A stretch of 64,000 nt of DNA from Haloarchaeobius iranensis (GTDB lineage Archaea; Halobacteriota; Halobacteria; Halobacteriales; Natrialbaceae). The stretch lies in assembly GCF_900103505.1 (NCBI RefSeq), contig NZ_FNIA01000001.1, forward strand, positions 1 to 64,000, read 5' to 3'. The notes beneath the pieces are model-generated. The model did no database searches, was not told where the DNA came from, and saw only the letters and a program-made list of their open reading frames with translations. Positions 1 through 8,214 of this stretch are shown in pieces. Numbering within the stretch: position 1 is the stretch's first letter; the number at the start of each line of letters is the position of its first letter. A program made the translations under genes and the position numbers.

Positions 1-916
<916 letters not shown>

Positions 917-949
917 GCTCCCAAGCGTAAGCTCGGGGGGCTTGGCGGG

Positions 950-969
950 TGCACCGTGTGAACGGTGCA
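950..969 (-). other. hairpin in the 16S leader
   Basis: A perfect 8-bp inverted repeat (TGCACCGT / ACGGTGCA) with a 4-nt loop lies 34 nt upstream of the 16S 5' end. It may be part of the leader structure used in pre-16S processing. The partner strand of the long processing stem lies outside the window, so this role is inferred. Confidence 0.4.
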
Positions 970-1126
970 TCCATATCACATTGCGTGGTCCGAGTCCGGT
1001 GAGCCAATCGGCGTGGCCGATCGAGCGTCACCGAACTACCAAGGCTAACATCAGATTCCATCGTGTACGGCGGACCGCAGGGGTGGAATCCTCATTTCCT
1101 TACGGACCTGAACGTTGTCGAGAAGG

Positions 1127-1140
1127 CCCCTTAAACCCAT
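1127..1140 (-). promoter_or_regulatory. possible rRNA promoter element, proximal
   Basis: The minus strand reads GGGTTTAAGGGGCC, a TATA-like core about 215 nt upstream of 16S. It has no TTCGA box in front, unlike the more distal elements, so it could also be a leader signal. Confidence 0.35.
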
Positions 1141-1249
1141 CGGAGTCGTTCTCCGAGGGCGGCCCCTCGAACGCCAGTCCGTGACTGAGGCACGAGTTGA
1201 ACGTGCCCCAAATCGCGTCGTCTTTCGCGTTTGTATCCCAATGCCCTGT

Positions 1250-1270
1250 TACGTATAAGGGCGTCGGTTC
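1250..1270 (-). promoter_or_regulatory. rRNA promoter element
   Basis: The minus strand reads GAACCGACGCCCTTATACGTA: a TTATACG core with the same CC(C)TTA lead-in as the two distal copies, but a weaker upstream box. Initiation would be expected near 1228. Confidence 0.5.
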
Positions 1271-1327
1271 GTGCCAACGCCGACGACCGTGTCGGCGGGC
1301 GGTTGCATTAGTATCGGAGGCCTCGAG

Positions 1328-1347
1328 TAGTACATAAGGCCTTCGAA
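1328..1347 (-). promoter_or_regulatory. rRNA promoter element
   Basis: The minus strand reads TTCGAAGGCCTTATGTACTA: a TTCGAA box, 4-nt spacer, then TTATGTA. A second TTCGAC box lies a few bases further upstream (1353-1358). The layout matches the known haloarchaeal rRNA promoter pattern of a TTCGA box in front of a TATA element. Confidence 0.65.
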
Positions 1348-1460
1348 CCGAGTCGAACCGTCGCCCGGAGAGCATCGGAGAGTTCCTGCCTCCGAGCCGG
1401 ATCGCGGCCAGAGGGAGTGGCGCGTCGCGCCACGTTGTTTGCATTCTATCGAAGAGGGAT

Positions 1461-1481
1461 GATACACTTAAGGCCGTCGAA
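1461..1481 (-). promoter_or_regulatory. distal rRNA promoter element
   Basis: The minus strand reads TTCGACGGCCTTAAGTGTATC: a TTCGA box, GGCC spacer and TTAAGTGTA core. This is the clearest member of the promoter array, with a start expected near 1440. Confidence 0.65.
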
Positions 1482-1726
1482 CCGTCGGTAGCGTGTGAAT
1501 AACGTGACGTGAGACGGACTCCCGTGCCGAACGCGCGACCCGCAGCTGGGCGAGAGTGGTACAGGAAGATGTCGCGCGGGCGGAGGCCGACCGGTCATCC
1601 CTCGCGTGTGCGTCCGGTCTGGTCGGGATAGTACCGCGCACTCGCCACTCGACGCTCCGGTCACAAACCCCTTTCGAGCCCGCAGGCGACCCGCTCACGA
1701 GACACGATAAATAGAGTAGCGTGGTT

Positions 1727-1750
1727 ACGCACGTGCGAGCGCACGTGCGT
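1727..1750 (-). terminator. hairpin after the MC1 gene
   Basis: A perfect 10-bp inverted repeat (ACGCACGTGC / GCACGTGCGT, loop GAGC) lies 13 nt after the MC1 stop codon. A T-rich stretch (CTATTTATC) follows about 10 nt later on the minus strand. Its likely role is a transcript end or barrier between MC1 and the rRNA promoters. Confidence 0.45.
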
Positions 1751-1762
1751 GAAAGAAGCGAT

Positions 1763-2068
1763 TCAGTCCTCGAGGTGCTCGATGCCCTTCTTCGAGACGT
1801 TCGCTTCCGTGATCTCTTCGGGCATCCAGTCCGGTTTGTCGTCCGGGGCCGTCTCGTTCCAGGCCCACCCATCGTAGATGTGGACCTTGTCGGTTCCTTT
1901 CTCGCGGAGCCGGATCTCGGTTCGATCCGCTGCATCCTCGCTCGACGCGGGGTCGAGACGACGGGCCGCCTTCAGTGCGGCCTGCCGTGGGGTGTTGCCT
2001 GAGAAGACGCTCTCCTCACCACTGTCCTCGCGCAGCGCAAAGTTTCGCTTACCATCTTCACGTACCAT
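1763..2068 (-). CDS. non-histone chromosomal protein MC1
   Basis: A 101-residue protein of the archaeal MC1 family, a small monomeric protein that binds and sharply bends DNA. The family pattern runs the full length: an N-terminal strand ending RNFALRE, the central PRQAALKAA helix, IRLREKGTDKVHIYDGW, and a C-terminal PDWMPEEI segment. The start at 2068 is preferred over an in-frame ATG 39 nt upstream because GGAGGGAC lies just ahead of it and the family begins near this residue. An acidic flavour (many Asp/Glu) is normal for a halophile. It is transcribed towards the rRNA operon from its own TATA element. Confidence 0.93.
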   Translation of the reverse strand: MVREDGKRNFALREDSGEESVFSGNTPRQAALKAARRLDPASSEDAADRTEIRLREKGTDKVHIYDGWAWNETAPDDKPDWMPEEITEANVSKKGIEHLED

Positions 2069-2103
2069 GATTGTCCCTCCATGCTCATTGAGCGCATGAC
2101 CCA

Positions 2104-2115
2104 CCATAAATATAT
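2104..2115 (-). promoter_or_regulatory. TATA element of MC1
   Basis: The minus strand reads GGGATATATTTATGG. A start about 27 nt downstream would leave a leader of about 15 nt that includes the GGAGGGAC ribosome binding site, unusual among the mostly leaderless genes here. Confidence 0.6.
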
Positions 2116-2263
2116 CCCAAAAAACGGGGGACGGCGACGATGTGTTTATAAATCCCGTCCGATGCCGGGTGGATTCCGTCGGTCGAACCCCCCGATTTTC
2201 GGCGGTTTCGCGCCGTCGAAACTCTCGCCCGCGGTGCCCTCTGCCGCCAAGGCGTAGAAAACA

Positions 2264-2274
2264 CTTAAGTATAT
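2264..2274 (+). promoter_or_regulatory. TATA element of the AbrB-like gene
   Basis: ACTTAAGTATA lies 33-43 nt before the ATG at 2307, so the leader would be about 10 nt. It may also serve pyrD downstream. Confidence 0.55.
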
Positions 2275-2306
2275 CCTATGGCGAACACACGAGATAGACT
2301 ACCGCG

Positions 2307-2504
2307 ATGGTACGGAAAAAGAAGTTGAGTCCGAGTGGCGCCAAAGACGAGAACGGCGAATACCACAACGTCCACATCAATCTCCACGAGGACGAGCTCG
2401 CAGTCGCAGGCATGGATATCGGCGACGAAGTGTTCGTCCGCGTGCGCGAGGACAAGATAATCATCCAGAAGGCAGACCAAGACGAAGTCGAACACGAGTT
2501 CTAA
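2307..2504 (+). CDS. small AbrB/SpoVT-like protein
   Basis: A 65-residue protein. Its second half (AGMDIGDEVFVRVREDKIII) reads like the swapped-hairpin AbrB/SpoVT DNA-binding fold: a turn of the type L-x-x-GD-x-V followed by two strands. The N-terminus is basic (MVRKKKLS) and the C-terminus acidic. A TATA element at 2264-2274 fits a short-leader start. The gene lies 63 bp before pyrD in the same direction, so the two may share transcripts. The target is unknown, and a regulator or chromatin role is inference from the fold only. Confidence 0.75.
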   Translation: MVRKKKLSPSGAKDENGEYHNVHINLHEDELAVAGMDIGDEVFVRVREDKIIIQKADQDEVEHEF

Positions 2505-2567
2505 CGCCGTACCATCCCCGACGGTTGTTCCGAGAGATTTACCCGCAGCCGCGCCGCTTTGTCCCAC

Positions 2568-3623
2568 ATGGACGCGTACGACGTCGCGAGGCCACTCCTG
2601 TTCCGTCTTGACGCCGAGACCGCCCACGATATCGTCCACCGGGGCCTGTCGGCCGTCCAGCGGACGCCGGTCGAGCGGCTGCTCGCGCGCCGCTACACCG
2701 TCACCGACGACAGGCTCGCTGTCGACGCGTTCGGTCAGTCGTTCCCGAATCCCGTCGGCGTCGCCGCGGGGTTCGACAAGAACGCGGAGGTGCCACGCGC
2801 GGTGGCCGCGCTGGGCTTCGGCCACGTCGAGGTCGGGGGCGTCACCGCAGAGGCCCAGCCCGGGAACCCCCGGCCACGCATGTTCCGCCTGGCGAGCGAC
2901 CGTGCCATAATCAACCGCATGGGCCTGAACAACCAGGGCGCGGACCGCGTCGGCCGCCGCCTCCGCGAGTCCGCCCTCCCCGACGTGCCCGTGGGCGTGA
3001 ACCTCGCCAAGTCCGAGCACACGCCCACCGAGGAGGCGCCGGCGGACTACCGCTACACCTACGAGCGCGTCGCCGACGGAGCGGACTTCTTCGTGGTCAA
3101 CGTCTCCTGCCCGAACTCGGAGGGCTTCCGCGACCTCCAGAACCGCGACGAGATGGCGGCCATCCTCGGCGAACTCGTCGACGCGGGCGCGGAGCCCCTC
3201 CTGGTCAAGCTCTCGCCGGACCTGCCCGAACCCGCCATCGAGACGGCGCTCGACCTCGTCGACGAACTCGACCTCGACGGCGTCGTCGCGACGAACACCA
3301 CCACCGAGCGCCCGGACTCGCTCGCGCACCCGAGCGCGGGCGAGGCGGGCGGGCTCTCGGGCGCGCCCATCGAGGACCGCGCCACGGAGATGGTCCGGTT
3401 CGTCGCCGAGCGCGTGGACGTCCCCGTCGTCGGGGTCGGCGGCGTCGGCACCGCCGAGGACGCCTACCGGAAGATCCGTGCCGGCGCCTCCCTCGTCCAG
3501 CTCTACACCGCGCTCGTCTACGAGGGCCCGGCCCTCGCCCGCGACATCAACGAGGGTCTGCTCGAACTGCTGGAGCGCGACGGCTTCGACTCGGTGGAGG
3601 ATGCCGTCGGTGCGGACCGGTGA
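2568..3623 (+). CDS. pyrD: dihydroorotate dehydrogenase, class 2 type
   Basis: A 351-residue enzyme of pyrimidine synthesis that oxidises dihydroorotate to orotate, in class 2 enzymes with a membrane quinone. The class 2 N-terminal helix pattern (RPLLFRLDAETAH) is present. The FMN barrel motifs follow in order: AAGFDKNAE, NRMGLNNQG, VNLAKSE, LVKLSPDL, TNTT, GLSGAPI and VGVGGVGTAEDA. The ATG at 2568 begins MDAYDVARPLLF as in relatives, so the in-frame TTG 9 nt upstream is not used. The residue at the catalytic base is unusual for class 2: NVSCPN has Cys (residue 181) where E. coli and human enzymes have Ser. Confidence 0.95.
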   Translation: MDAYDVARPLLFRLDAETAHDIVHRGLSAVQRTPVERLLARRYTVTDDRLAVDAFGQSFPNPVGVAAGFDKNAEVPRAVAALGFGHVEVGGVTAEAQPGNPRPRMFRLASDRAIINRMGLNNQGADRVGRRLRESALPDVPVGVNLAKSEHTPTEEAPADYRYTYERVADGADFFVVNVSCPNSEGFRDLQNRDEMAAILGELVDAGAEPLLVKLSPDLPEPAIETALDLVDELDLDGVVATNTTTERPDSLAHPSAGEAGGLSGAPIEDRATEMVRFVAERVDVPVVGVGGVGTAEDAYRKIRAGASLVQLYTALVYEGPALARDINEGLLELLERDGFDSVEDAVGADR

Positions 3624-3650
3624 CGGTCGGCGGTCGGTGCCGCCCGGATA

Positions 3651-4397
3651 TCAGTAGTCGTCCCTGACGAACGTCTTGACCGTCCGCGCGTTGTCGTCGG
3701 AGAACCGCTGTGCGATGCCCTCGATACCGTCACAGCTCGGGTAGATGTAGACGTCATCTTCCTCCTGTAGCATCAGGCTGGCCTTGCAGTCCGTCCCCTG
3801 CAGCTCCGCGTCACCGTGGCTAGCGCCGTGGAGGTGACCGAGTTCGTGCGCCATGATCTTGGGAACGGTCTTCGGACTCCAGTACGACGGGAGGTCCTGA
3901 CAGGCGGCGGCATTCACGCTCGCCGTCTTGTTGTCCGTGCCGACCGCTCCGGGGGCGATTCCGGTGTTGCCGTCGTCCTCGTCCCAGTCGAGGACGACCG
4001 CGGCGTCGAGCAGGTCCCAGTTGATCTCGTTCTGGAGCCACTCGTTGAAGTCGGTGTTGCGGCCGTAGACGTCGGAGGCGTCCGACTCGGGGTTCTTGTA
4101 CCTGTAGTTGAACTGCCAGTCGATCTGGATGTCCGAGCCGTTGACCGCCGTGTTGCTGATCTGCGTCTGGGGCCAGACGGTCTGGAGGTCGTCAGTGTGG
4201 TCGGAGAGTTTTCCGAGGTGTTTCCAGCCGTGCTCGTCGTAGTACGCCTGGCTGGCGAACGTCTCGACGGAGATGGTCTCCGACGTGTTCGTCGCGGAGA
4301 CGCCGGACGACAGGAGGGCGACCGAGCCCAGGGTGCCGGCGCCCGTAGCGAGCAGTCGACGACGCGATACGTCCGTGGAGTGCTGTCGCTCGCGCAT
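3651..4397 (-). CDS. Tat-exported metzincin-like zinc metalloprotease
   Basis: A 248-residue protein. It begins with a twin-arginine signal (SRRRLLATGAG, then a hydrophobic stretch to about residue 35), so it should be exported folded. The zinc site HELGHLHGASH (His184, Glu185, His188, His194) is the extended metzincin motif HExxHxxGxxH, and a Met in SLML (209) fits the Met-turn. Four Cys (166, 204 and two more further along) could form disulfides outside the cell. The central part is rich in Trp, Tyr and Asp and I do not recognise it. Secreted protease activity is inferred from the motif; the substrate is unknown. It stands alone, convergent with pyrD. Confidence 0.85.
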   Translation of the reverse strand: MRERQHSTDVSRRRLLATGAGTLGSVALLSSGVSATNTSETISVETFASQAYYDEHGWKHLGKLSDHTDDLQTVWPQTQISNTAVNGSDIQIDWQFNYRYKNPESDASDVYGRNTDFNEWLQNEINWDLLDAAVVLDWDEDDGNTGIAPGAVGTDNKTASVNAAACQDLPSYWSPKTVPKIMAHELGHLHGASHGDAELQGTDCKASLMLQEEDDVYIYPSCDGIEGIAQRFSDDNARTVKTFVRDDY

Positions 4398-4423
4398 GGT
4401 GCACCCCCACCAACATATCCAAT

Positions 4424-4436
4424 GGGTATAATTATT
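4424..4436 (-). promoter_or_regulatory. TATA element of the metzincin gene
   Basis: The minus strand reads AATAATTATACCC. It is followed by GGTGGGGG a few bases before the ATG at 4397, so this mRNA probably has a short leader with a ribosome binding site. Confidence 0.5.
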
Positions 4437-4505
4437 GGCTTTTGTCCGGGGCTGCGGAGAGGGCCGGGTGAGACGGGTGACAGCCGCTCGGGAGTACCGC
4501 CTCCT

Positions 4506-6269
4506 TCACCGAAGCGCCTCGAGCTCGAACTCGAACGCGACCACGGGCAGCTCCAGGTCGTGTTCGACGAGCACGGCGGGATGCAGCTCGCCGACCACGC
4601 CCACATCCTCGCCGTCCAGCACGACGCTCGCTGTCCGGCCGTCGATGAACGACGGATGGTCGGTCGGCGGCGTCTCCAGTTCGACGTCGAAGTCGCGTGC
4701 GAGCGACTGCAGGACGGCCTTGGCGTCCTCGTAGGAGGCGTCGTGGCGGGCGAGGGCCCCCGCGACCGTCTGGCGCTCGGCGACGTAGCTGTCCTCGTCG
4801 GCGTCGTACTCGGCGGCGAAGCCGACCTCGGCGATGTCCTGCGGGTACGAGCGGTGGGTGTTGTTCTCGAGCACCATCGCGAGCGACGGGAGCGCCCAGG
4901 ACCGGATCATCGTGTAGTCCTCGCTGTAGGGCTCGGTGATGGTGACGGGCTCGCCCGCGCCGACGCAGTCGTGTTCGTCGGGGTCGACCCGCATGCGCTC
5001 GTAGTTCTCCGCCTCGTTGGTCATGTGGAAGTTGAGCAGGTCGGTGAAGCCCAGGCCCACGAGCTGGTCGCGCACGGCGTCCTCCAGGGTCGAGCGGGCG
5101 TGGCGGCCGCCGACCGTGCCCACCTCGGGGTACTGGGGGTCCAGCTCGTTGAAGCCGTAGGCGCGGCCCACGTCGTCGACGAGGTCGAGCGGGTGGAGCA
5201 CGTCGACGCGGTACGGGGGCACGGCGACCCGGTACCTGAGCGCGCCGTCGTCGCTCTCGTCGGTGACGGCGTCGAGCCCGGAGCGTTCGAGTAGGTCGAC
5301 GACCTCGTCGGGGTCGAGGTTGACGCCGAGCAGCCCCTCGATGCGGTCGTGGGCGACGTGCTTCTCGCTGGTCGAGAGGTCCGGACGGACGACGTCGACG
5401 CCGGGGTCGACGCGCTCGACGCTCTCGTCGGCGTAGACGGGGTCGTCGGGGTAGTCGACGGTGACCTCCTCGATGGTCGCGCCGCGGGCGTCGAGCGCGT
5501 AGCAGACGACGTTCAGCATCTTGTCGATGGTCCACTGGTCCGTCCCGGTCATCTCGACGAACAGGTCCCGCGAGTCGGTGCTGACCTCGGTCCGGCGGCC
5601 GTTGATGACCGGCGGGAACGAGAACAGCCCGATGTCGTCGTAGATGGCAGGGTAGCGCCCGTAGTCGGCGACGATGTCGGCGTACTCCCGGCCGGTCTGG
5701 TGCTCGGTGAGCACCTCGCCCGGGGTGAGCTCGCGGTCGCTGTCCAGCGGGACGAACCGGTCCTCGTCGGCCTCGACGCCGACGTACCGGATGCTGTTGC
5801 CGCGCTCGTCGCTGGCGAGCCGACCCTTGAGCATCGTCAGGTCGTGGATGCCGATGGCGCCCTTCACACGCTTGCGGCCCATCGTCGCGTGGAGCTTCTC
5901 CTGCAGCTGGATGAGCGAGTCGAGCGCGGCCTCGTCGAGGTTCACGTCCCGGACGACCGCGCCGGTGACGAACGGCCGCTCGTCTGGCACGGACGAGTCG
6001 ACCTCGATGGTCCAGTCGGCGTCGTTCGTGTTCGGGACGTAGACGCCGCGGTCGTCGCCGTACTGGTAGCGCAGGCTGCGCGCGACGCCCTCGACGGAGA
6101 GCCGGTCGAGCCGGTCCGGTGCGAACTCGAGCTGGAACTCGCCGTCCTCGGTCTCGCCCTCGAACTCGAGTCCGAGACCGAACAGGTCCTGCTTCAGCTC
6201 CTCGTCGTCTTTCTCGTCGTGGCCGGTGAGCCGGCGCAGCGCGTCGGGGTCGACGTCGACGACGGGCAT
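4506..6269 (-). CDS. pheT: phenylalanyl-tRNA synthetase beta subunit
   Basis: A 587-residue beta subunit of the tetrameric enzyme that charges tRNA-Phe. It is of the shorter archaeal/eukaryotic type, without the long bacterial N-terminal tRNA-binding extension. The N-terminus MPVVDVDPDALRRLTG is typical. The B3/B4 region lies at about residues 80-280 and the B5 domain at about 280-350. The catalytic-like module follows (EVGTVGGRHARSTLEDAVRDQL, then NFHMTN), and the C-terminus contains VVGELHPAVL. Its ATG overlaps the pheS stop codon by one base, so the two subunits are coupled in translation. Confidence 0.96.
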   Translation of the reverse strand: MPVVDVDPDALRRLTGHDEKDDEELKQDLFGLGLEFEGETEDGEFQLEFAPDRLDRLSVEGVARSLRYQYGDDRGVYVPNTNDADWTIEVDSSVPDERPFVTGAVVRDVNLDEAALDSLIQLQEKLHATMGRKRVKGAIGIHDLTMLKGRLASDERGNSIRYVGVEADEDRFVPLDSDRELTPGEVLTEHQTGREYADIVADYGRYPAIYDDIGLFSFPPVINGRRTEVSTDSRDLFVEMTGTDQWTIDKMLNVVCYALDARGATIEEVTVDYPDDPVYADESVERVDPGVDVVRPDLSTSEKHVAHDRIEGLLGVNLDPDEVVDLLERSGLDAVTDESDDGALRYRVAVPPYRVDVLHPLDLVDDVGRAYGFNELDPQYPEVGTVGGRHARSTLEDAVRDQLVGLGFTDLLNFHMTNEAENYERMRVDPDEHDCVGAGEPVTITEPYSEDYTMIRSWALPSLAMVLENNTHRSYPQDIAEVGFAAEYDADEDSYVAERQTVAGALARHDASYEDAKAVLQSLARDFDVELETPPTDHPSFIDGRTASVVLDGEDVGVVGELHPAVLVEHDLELPVVAFEFELEALR

Positions 6270-7783
6270 CAGTGGACCACCTCCTCGGTGCGGAGGAAAT
6301 CAAGGTCGACGAGCGTCCCGTGGACGTCGCGGATGTCCTCGAAGCCGTGGGTGAGCATCAGCAGCCGCTCCAGCGCGAGCCCCCAGGCCATCACGTCGCA
6401 GTCGACGCCGAGCGGGCGGAGCACCTCCTCGCGGAAGATGCCCGAGTTGCCGATCTCGACGATCTCGCCCGTCTCGGGGTGCTCGCCGAACAGCTCGAAG
6501 CTCGGCTCCGTGTACGGGTTGTAGTGGGGCTTGAACTGCAGGTCGGTGATGCCGAACTGCTCGTAGAACTCCGTGAACGTGCCCATCAGGTCACGCACCG
6601 AGAGGTCCTCGGCCATCACCCAGCCCTCGATCTGGAAGAACTCCAGCAGGTGGGTCGCGTCGAGCGTGTCGTTCCGGTACACCTTCTCCACGCTGAAGTA
6701 CCGCTGTGGCGGCTCCAGCTCGCCCTGGGCGTGCCCGGAGAGGTAGCGCATCGACAGCGACGTGGTGTGCCCGCGCAGGTCGACGCCGCGAGCCACGTCC
6801 TCGGTCCACGGCGAGTGGTAGCCGTCGCCGTCCGCGCCGACGCCGTTGCGGTGGGCGTCCTCGACCCGGTCGACGAGCTCCGCGGGGAGGTCCTGCATCG
6901 GCGGCACGTCCAGCGCGAACTGGTCCCAGTGCGTGCGCGCCGGGTGGTCCTGTGGCATGAACAGACAGTCGTTGATCCAGAACTCCGCGTCCGCGTGCGG
7001 GCCCTCCATCTCCTGGAAGCCCATCCCGACAAGCACGTCCTTCACGCGGTCCGCGGTCTGGCGCAGGATGTGCTTCTTGCCGCCGTAGCGCGTCTCAGCG
7101 TCGGCCTCGACGTTGTACTCGGTGAACTCGACGTCCTGCCACTCGCCGCTCGTGAGCAGTTCGGGCGTGAGCTGGCCGACCGTCTCGCTCTCCTCGACGC
7201 CCTCCATCAGCGCCGTCACGCCCTCGTCGGTCAGCGTGACTAGCCGCTCGGTCGACTCCGGAACGGTGACGAGGTCGCGGCTCACGAGCTGCTCGCGCAC
7301 CGACGCCTCGATGTCGCCGGCGTCCACGCGCCCGTCGGCGAGTGCTGCCAGCACCGTCGCCTCCCCGTCCGCGTCGGGGTCGGCGTCCGGGTCCGCCGTC
7401 AGCTCGCCCGACTCGATGCTGCCGTAGCCCTTCCGGGCGTAGTTCGCCAGCGCGATGTCGACCGCGCCGCCTTCGAGGCCGGACGCACCGATGACCTGGC
7501 CCATCGAGACCGCGCCGTCGTCGGCCCCGGCCTCGACCGCGGCCCGGTACAGCCGGACCTCCGGCAGCCCCGACTCGACGTACGTCTCGCCCTCGTCGGT
7601 GAGTTCGACTCGCTCCTCGGTTCGCTCCTCGACCGTGAGGAGGCCGCTATCCGCCAGCTCGAACACCGCGCCGACGACCGTCTCGGGCTTCTCCCCGAGC
7701 TCGTCGGCCAGCGCCGTCACCGACGTCGCGTCGGTGGCGCTCGCGGCTTCGAGCACCGAAACCTGTGTCCCTGGTAGTTGCAT
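6269..7783 (-). CDS. pheS: phenylalanyl-tRNA synthetase alpha subunit
   Basis: A 504-residue class II synthetase catalytic subunit. The first 200 residues form winged-helix DNA/RNA-binding-type modules, as in archaeal and eukaryotic PheS. The catalytic core follows: motif 1 region with HPARTHWDQF, motif 2 region RYFSVEKVYRNDTLDATHLLEFFQIEGW, and motif 3 with MAWGLALERLLML near the C-terminus. PheS and PheT (1-base overlap) form one operon. The promoter lies in the gene-poor stretch beyond 7783, where AATAGCTAAC at about 7811-7820 on the minus strand is a weak TATA candidate. Confidence 0.97.
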   Translation of the reverse strand: MQLPGTQVSVLEAASATDATSVTALADELGEKPETVVGAVFELADSGLLTVEERTEERVELTDEGETYVESGLPEVRLYRAAVEAGADDGAVSMGQVIGASGLEGGAVDIALANYARKGYGSIESGELTADPDADPDADGEATVLAALADGRVDAGDIEASVREQLVSRDLVTVPESTERLVTLTDEGVTALMEGVEESETVGQLTPELLTSGEWQDVEFTEYNVEADAETRYGGKKHILRQTADRVKDVLVGMGFQEMEGPHADAEFWINDCLFMPQDHPARTHWDQFALDVPPMQDLPAELVDRVEDAHRNGVGADGDGYHSPWTEDVARGVDLRGHTTSLSMRYLSGHAQGELEPPQRYFSVEKVYRNDTLDATHLLEFFQIEGWVMAEDLSVRDLMGTFTEFYEQFGITDLQFKPHYNPYTEPSFELFGEHPETGEIVEIGNSGIFREEVLRPLGVDCDVMAWGLALERLLMLTHGFEDIRDVHGTLVDLDFLRTEEVVH

Positions 7784-8214
7784 TGGTAGTGGATGCTCGC
7801 GTCTCTCAGTTAGCTATTCCGGACGAGTGCGCGATTTCGTCGGCCGACAGCGGGTTCGTCGCCGTCTGCCGAGTCCGCCGCGCTCACGCCGACGCAAAAA
7901 AGCCGAACCCCAGGGTGTCGCGACGACCGCGCTTGCCTGCGATGCCTCGATGGCGGGATCCGGCTGCCATACCTGTGCTATTCTCTTGCCCCGGCAAAAG
8001 CCTTCGGTCGACGTGTGAGTTCGTGTGTGGTAGTCGCGCAGTACTTTGGGTTCGAGGTAACGACGACGACCAGAAACCCCCCTCCCGCTCGACCCGCCGC
8101 GACTTGCTGCGCTCCGCATCCGTCGTATGAGCGTCTGCTCGCGGGGCGCGCGCCACCCGGTTGGTCAGTCATCGCTGTGAACTCGAAAACTGCGGGGCGT
8201 GAGAACGAACGTGG
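7784..8214. other. intergenic region between orc1-like gene and pheS
   Basis: These 431 bases have no supportable gene. On the minus strand a run of six T follows GGGGTTCGGC at about 7895-7908 and could end the orc1-like transcript. A short inverted repeat (TTGCC / GGCAA) lies at about 7986-7998. I looked for a tRNA, SRP RNA or RNase P RNA and saw none. Its place next to an Orc1/Cdc6 gene raises the question of a replication origin, but I see no convincing repeated origin boxes or AT-rich unwinding element. Confidence 0.5.

Larger units (their letters stand above)
917..1762 (-). other. 16S rRNA leader and promoter region, no protein gene
   Basis: These 846 bases between the 16S 5' end and the MC1 gene contain no convincing coding region. 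On the minus strand they hold a row of TATA-like elements, several following a TTCGA-type box, as is typical of haloarchaeal rRNA operons. They also hold a leader hairpin next to the 16S start and, at the far end, a hairpin just after the MC1 stop codon. The part from about 1500 to 1720 shows nothing I can name. Confidence 0.7.

Noticed and set aside
2559-2567. TTG start for pyrD three codons upstream
   Set aside because: The ATG at 2568 matches the family N-terminus, and the extra residues add nothing.
4432-6303. Long Arg-rich open frame overlapping pheT
   Set aside because: A GC-bias shadow of pheT in another frame. The same applies to the long frames opposite mutS-like, DUF2298, tatCt and leuS genes.
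7884-8160. Possible structured RNA gene (tRNA, SRP RNA or RNase P RNA) between orc1-like gene and pheS
   Set aside because: No T-arm plus acceptor pairing, no SRP tetraloop helix and no RNase P core motifs could be found on either strand.
7784-8214. Possible replication origin beside the orc1-like gene, with a CCAGAAACCCCCC motif near 8070
   Set aside because: Only one loose match to an origin-box-like pattern, no inverted pair, and no AT-rich unwinding stretch in the region.
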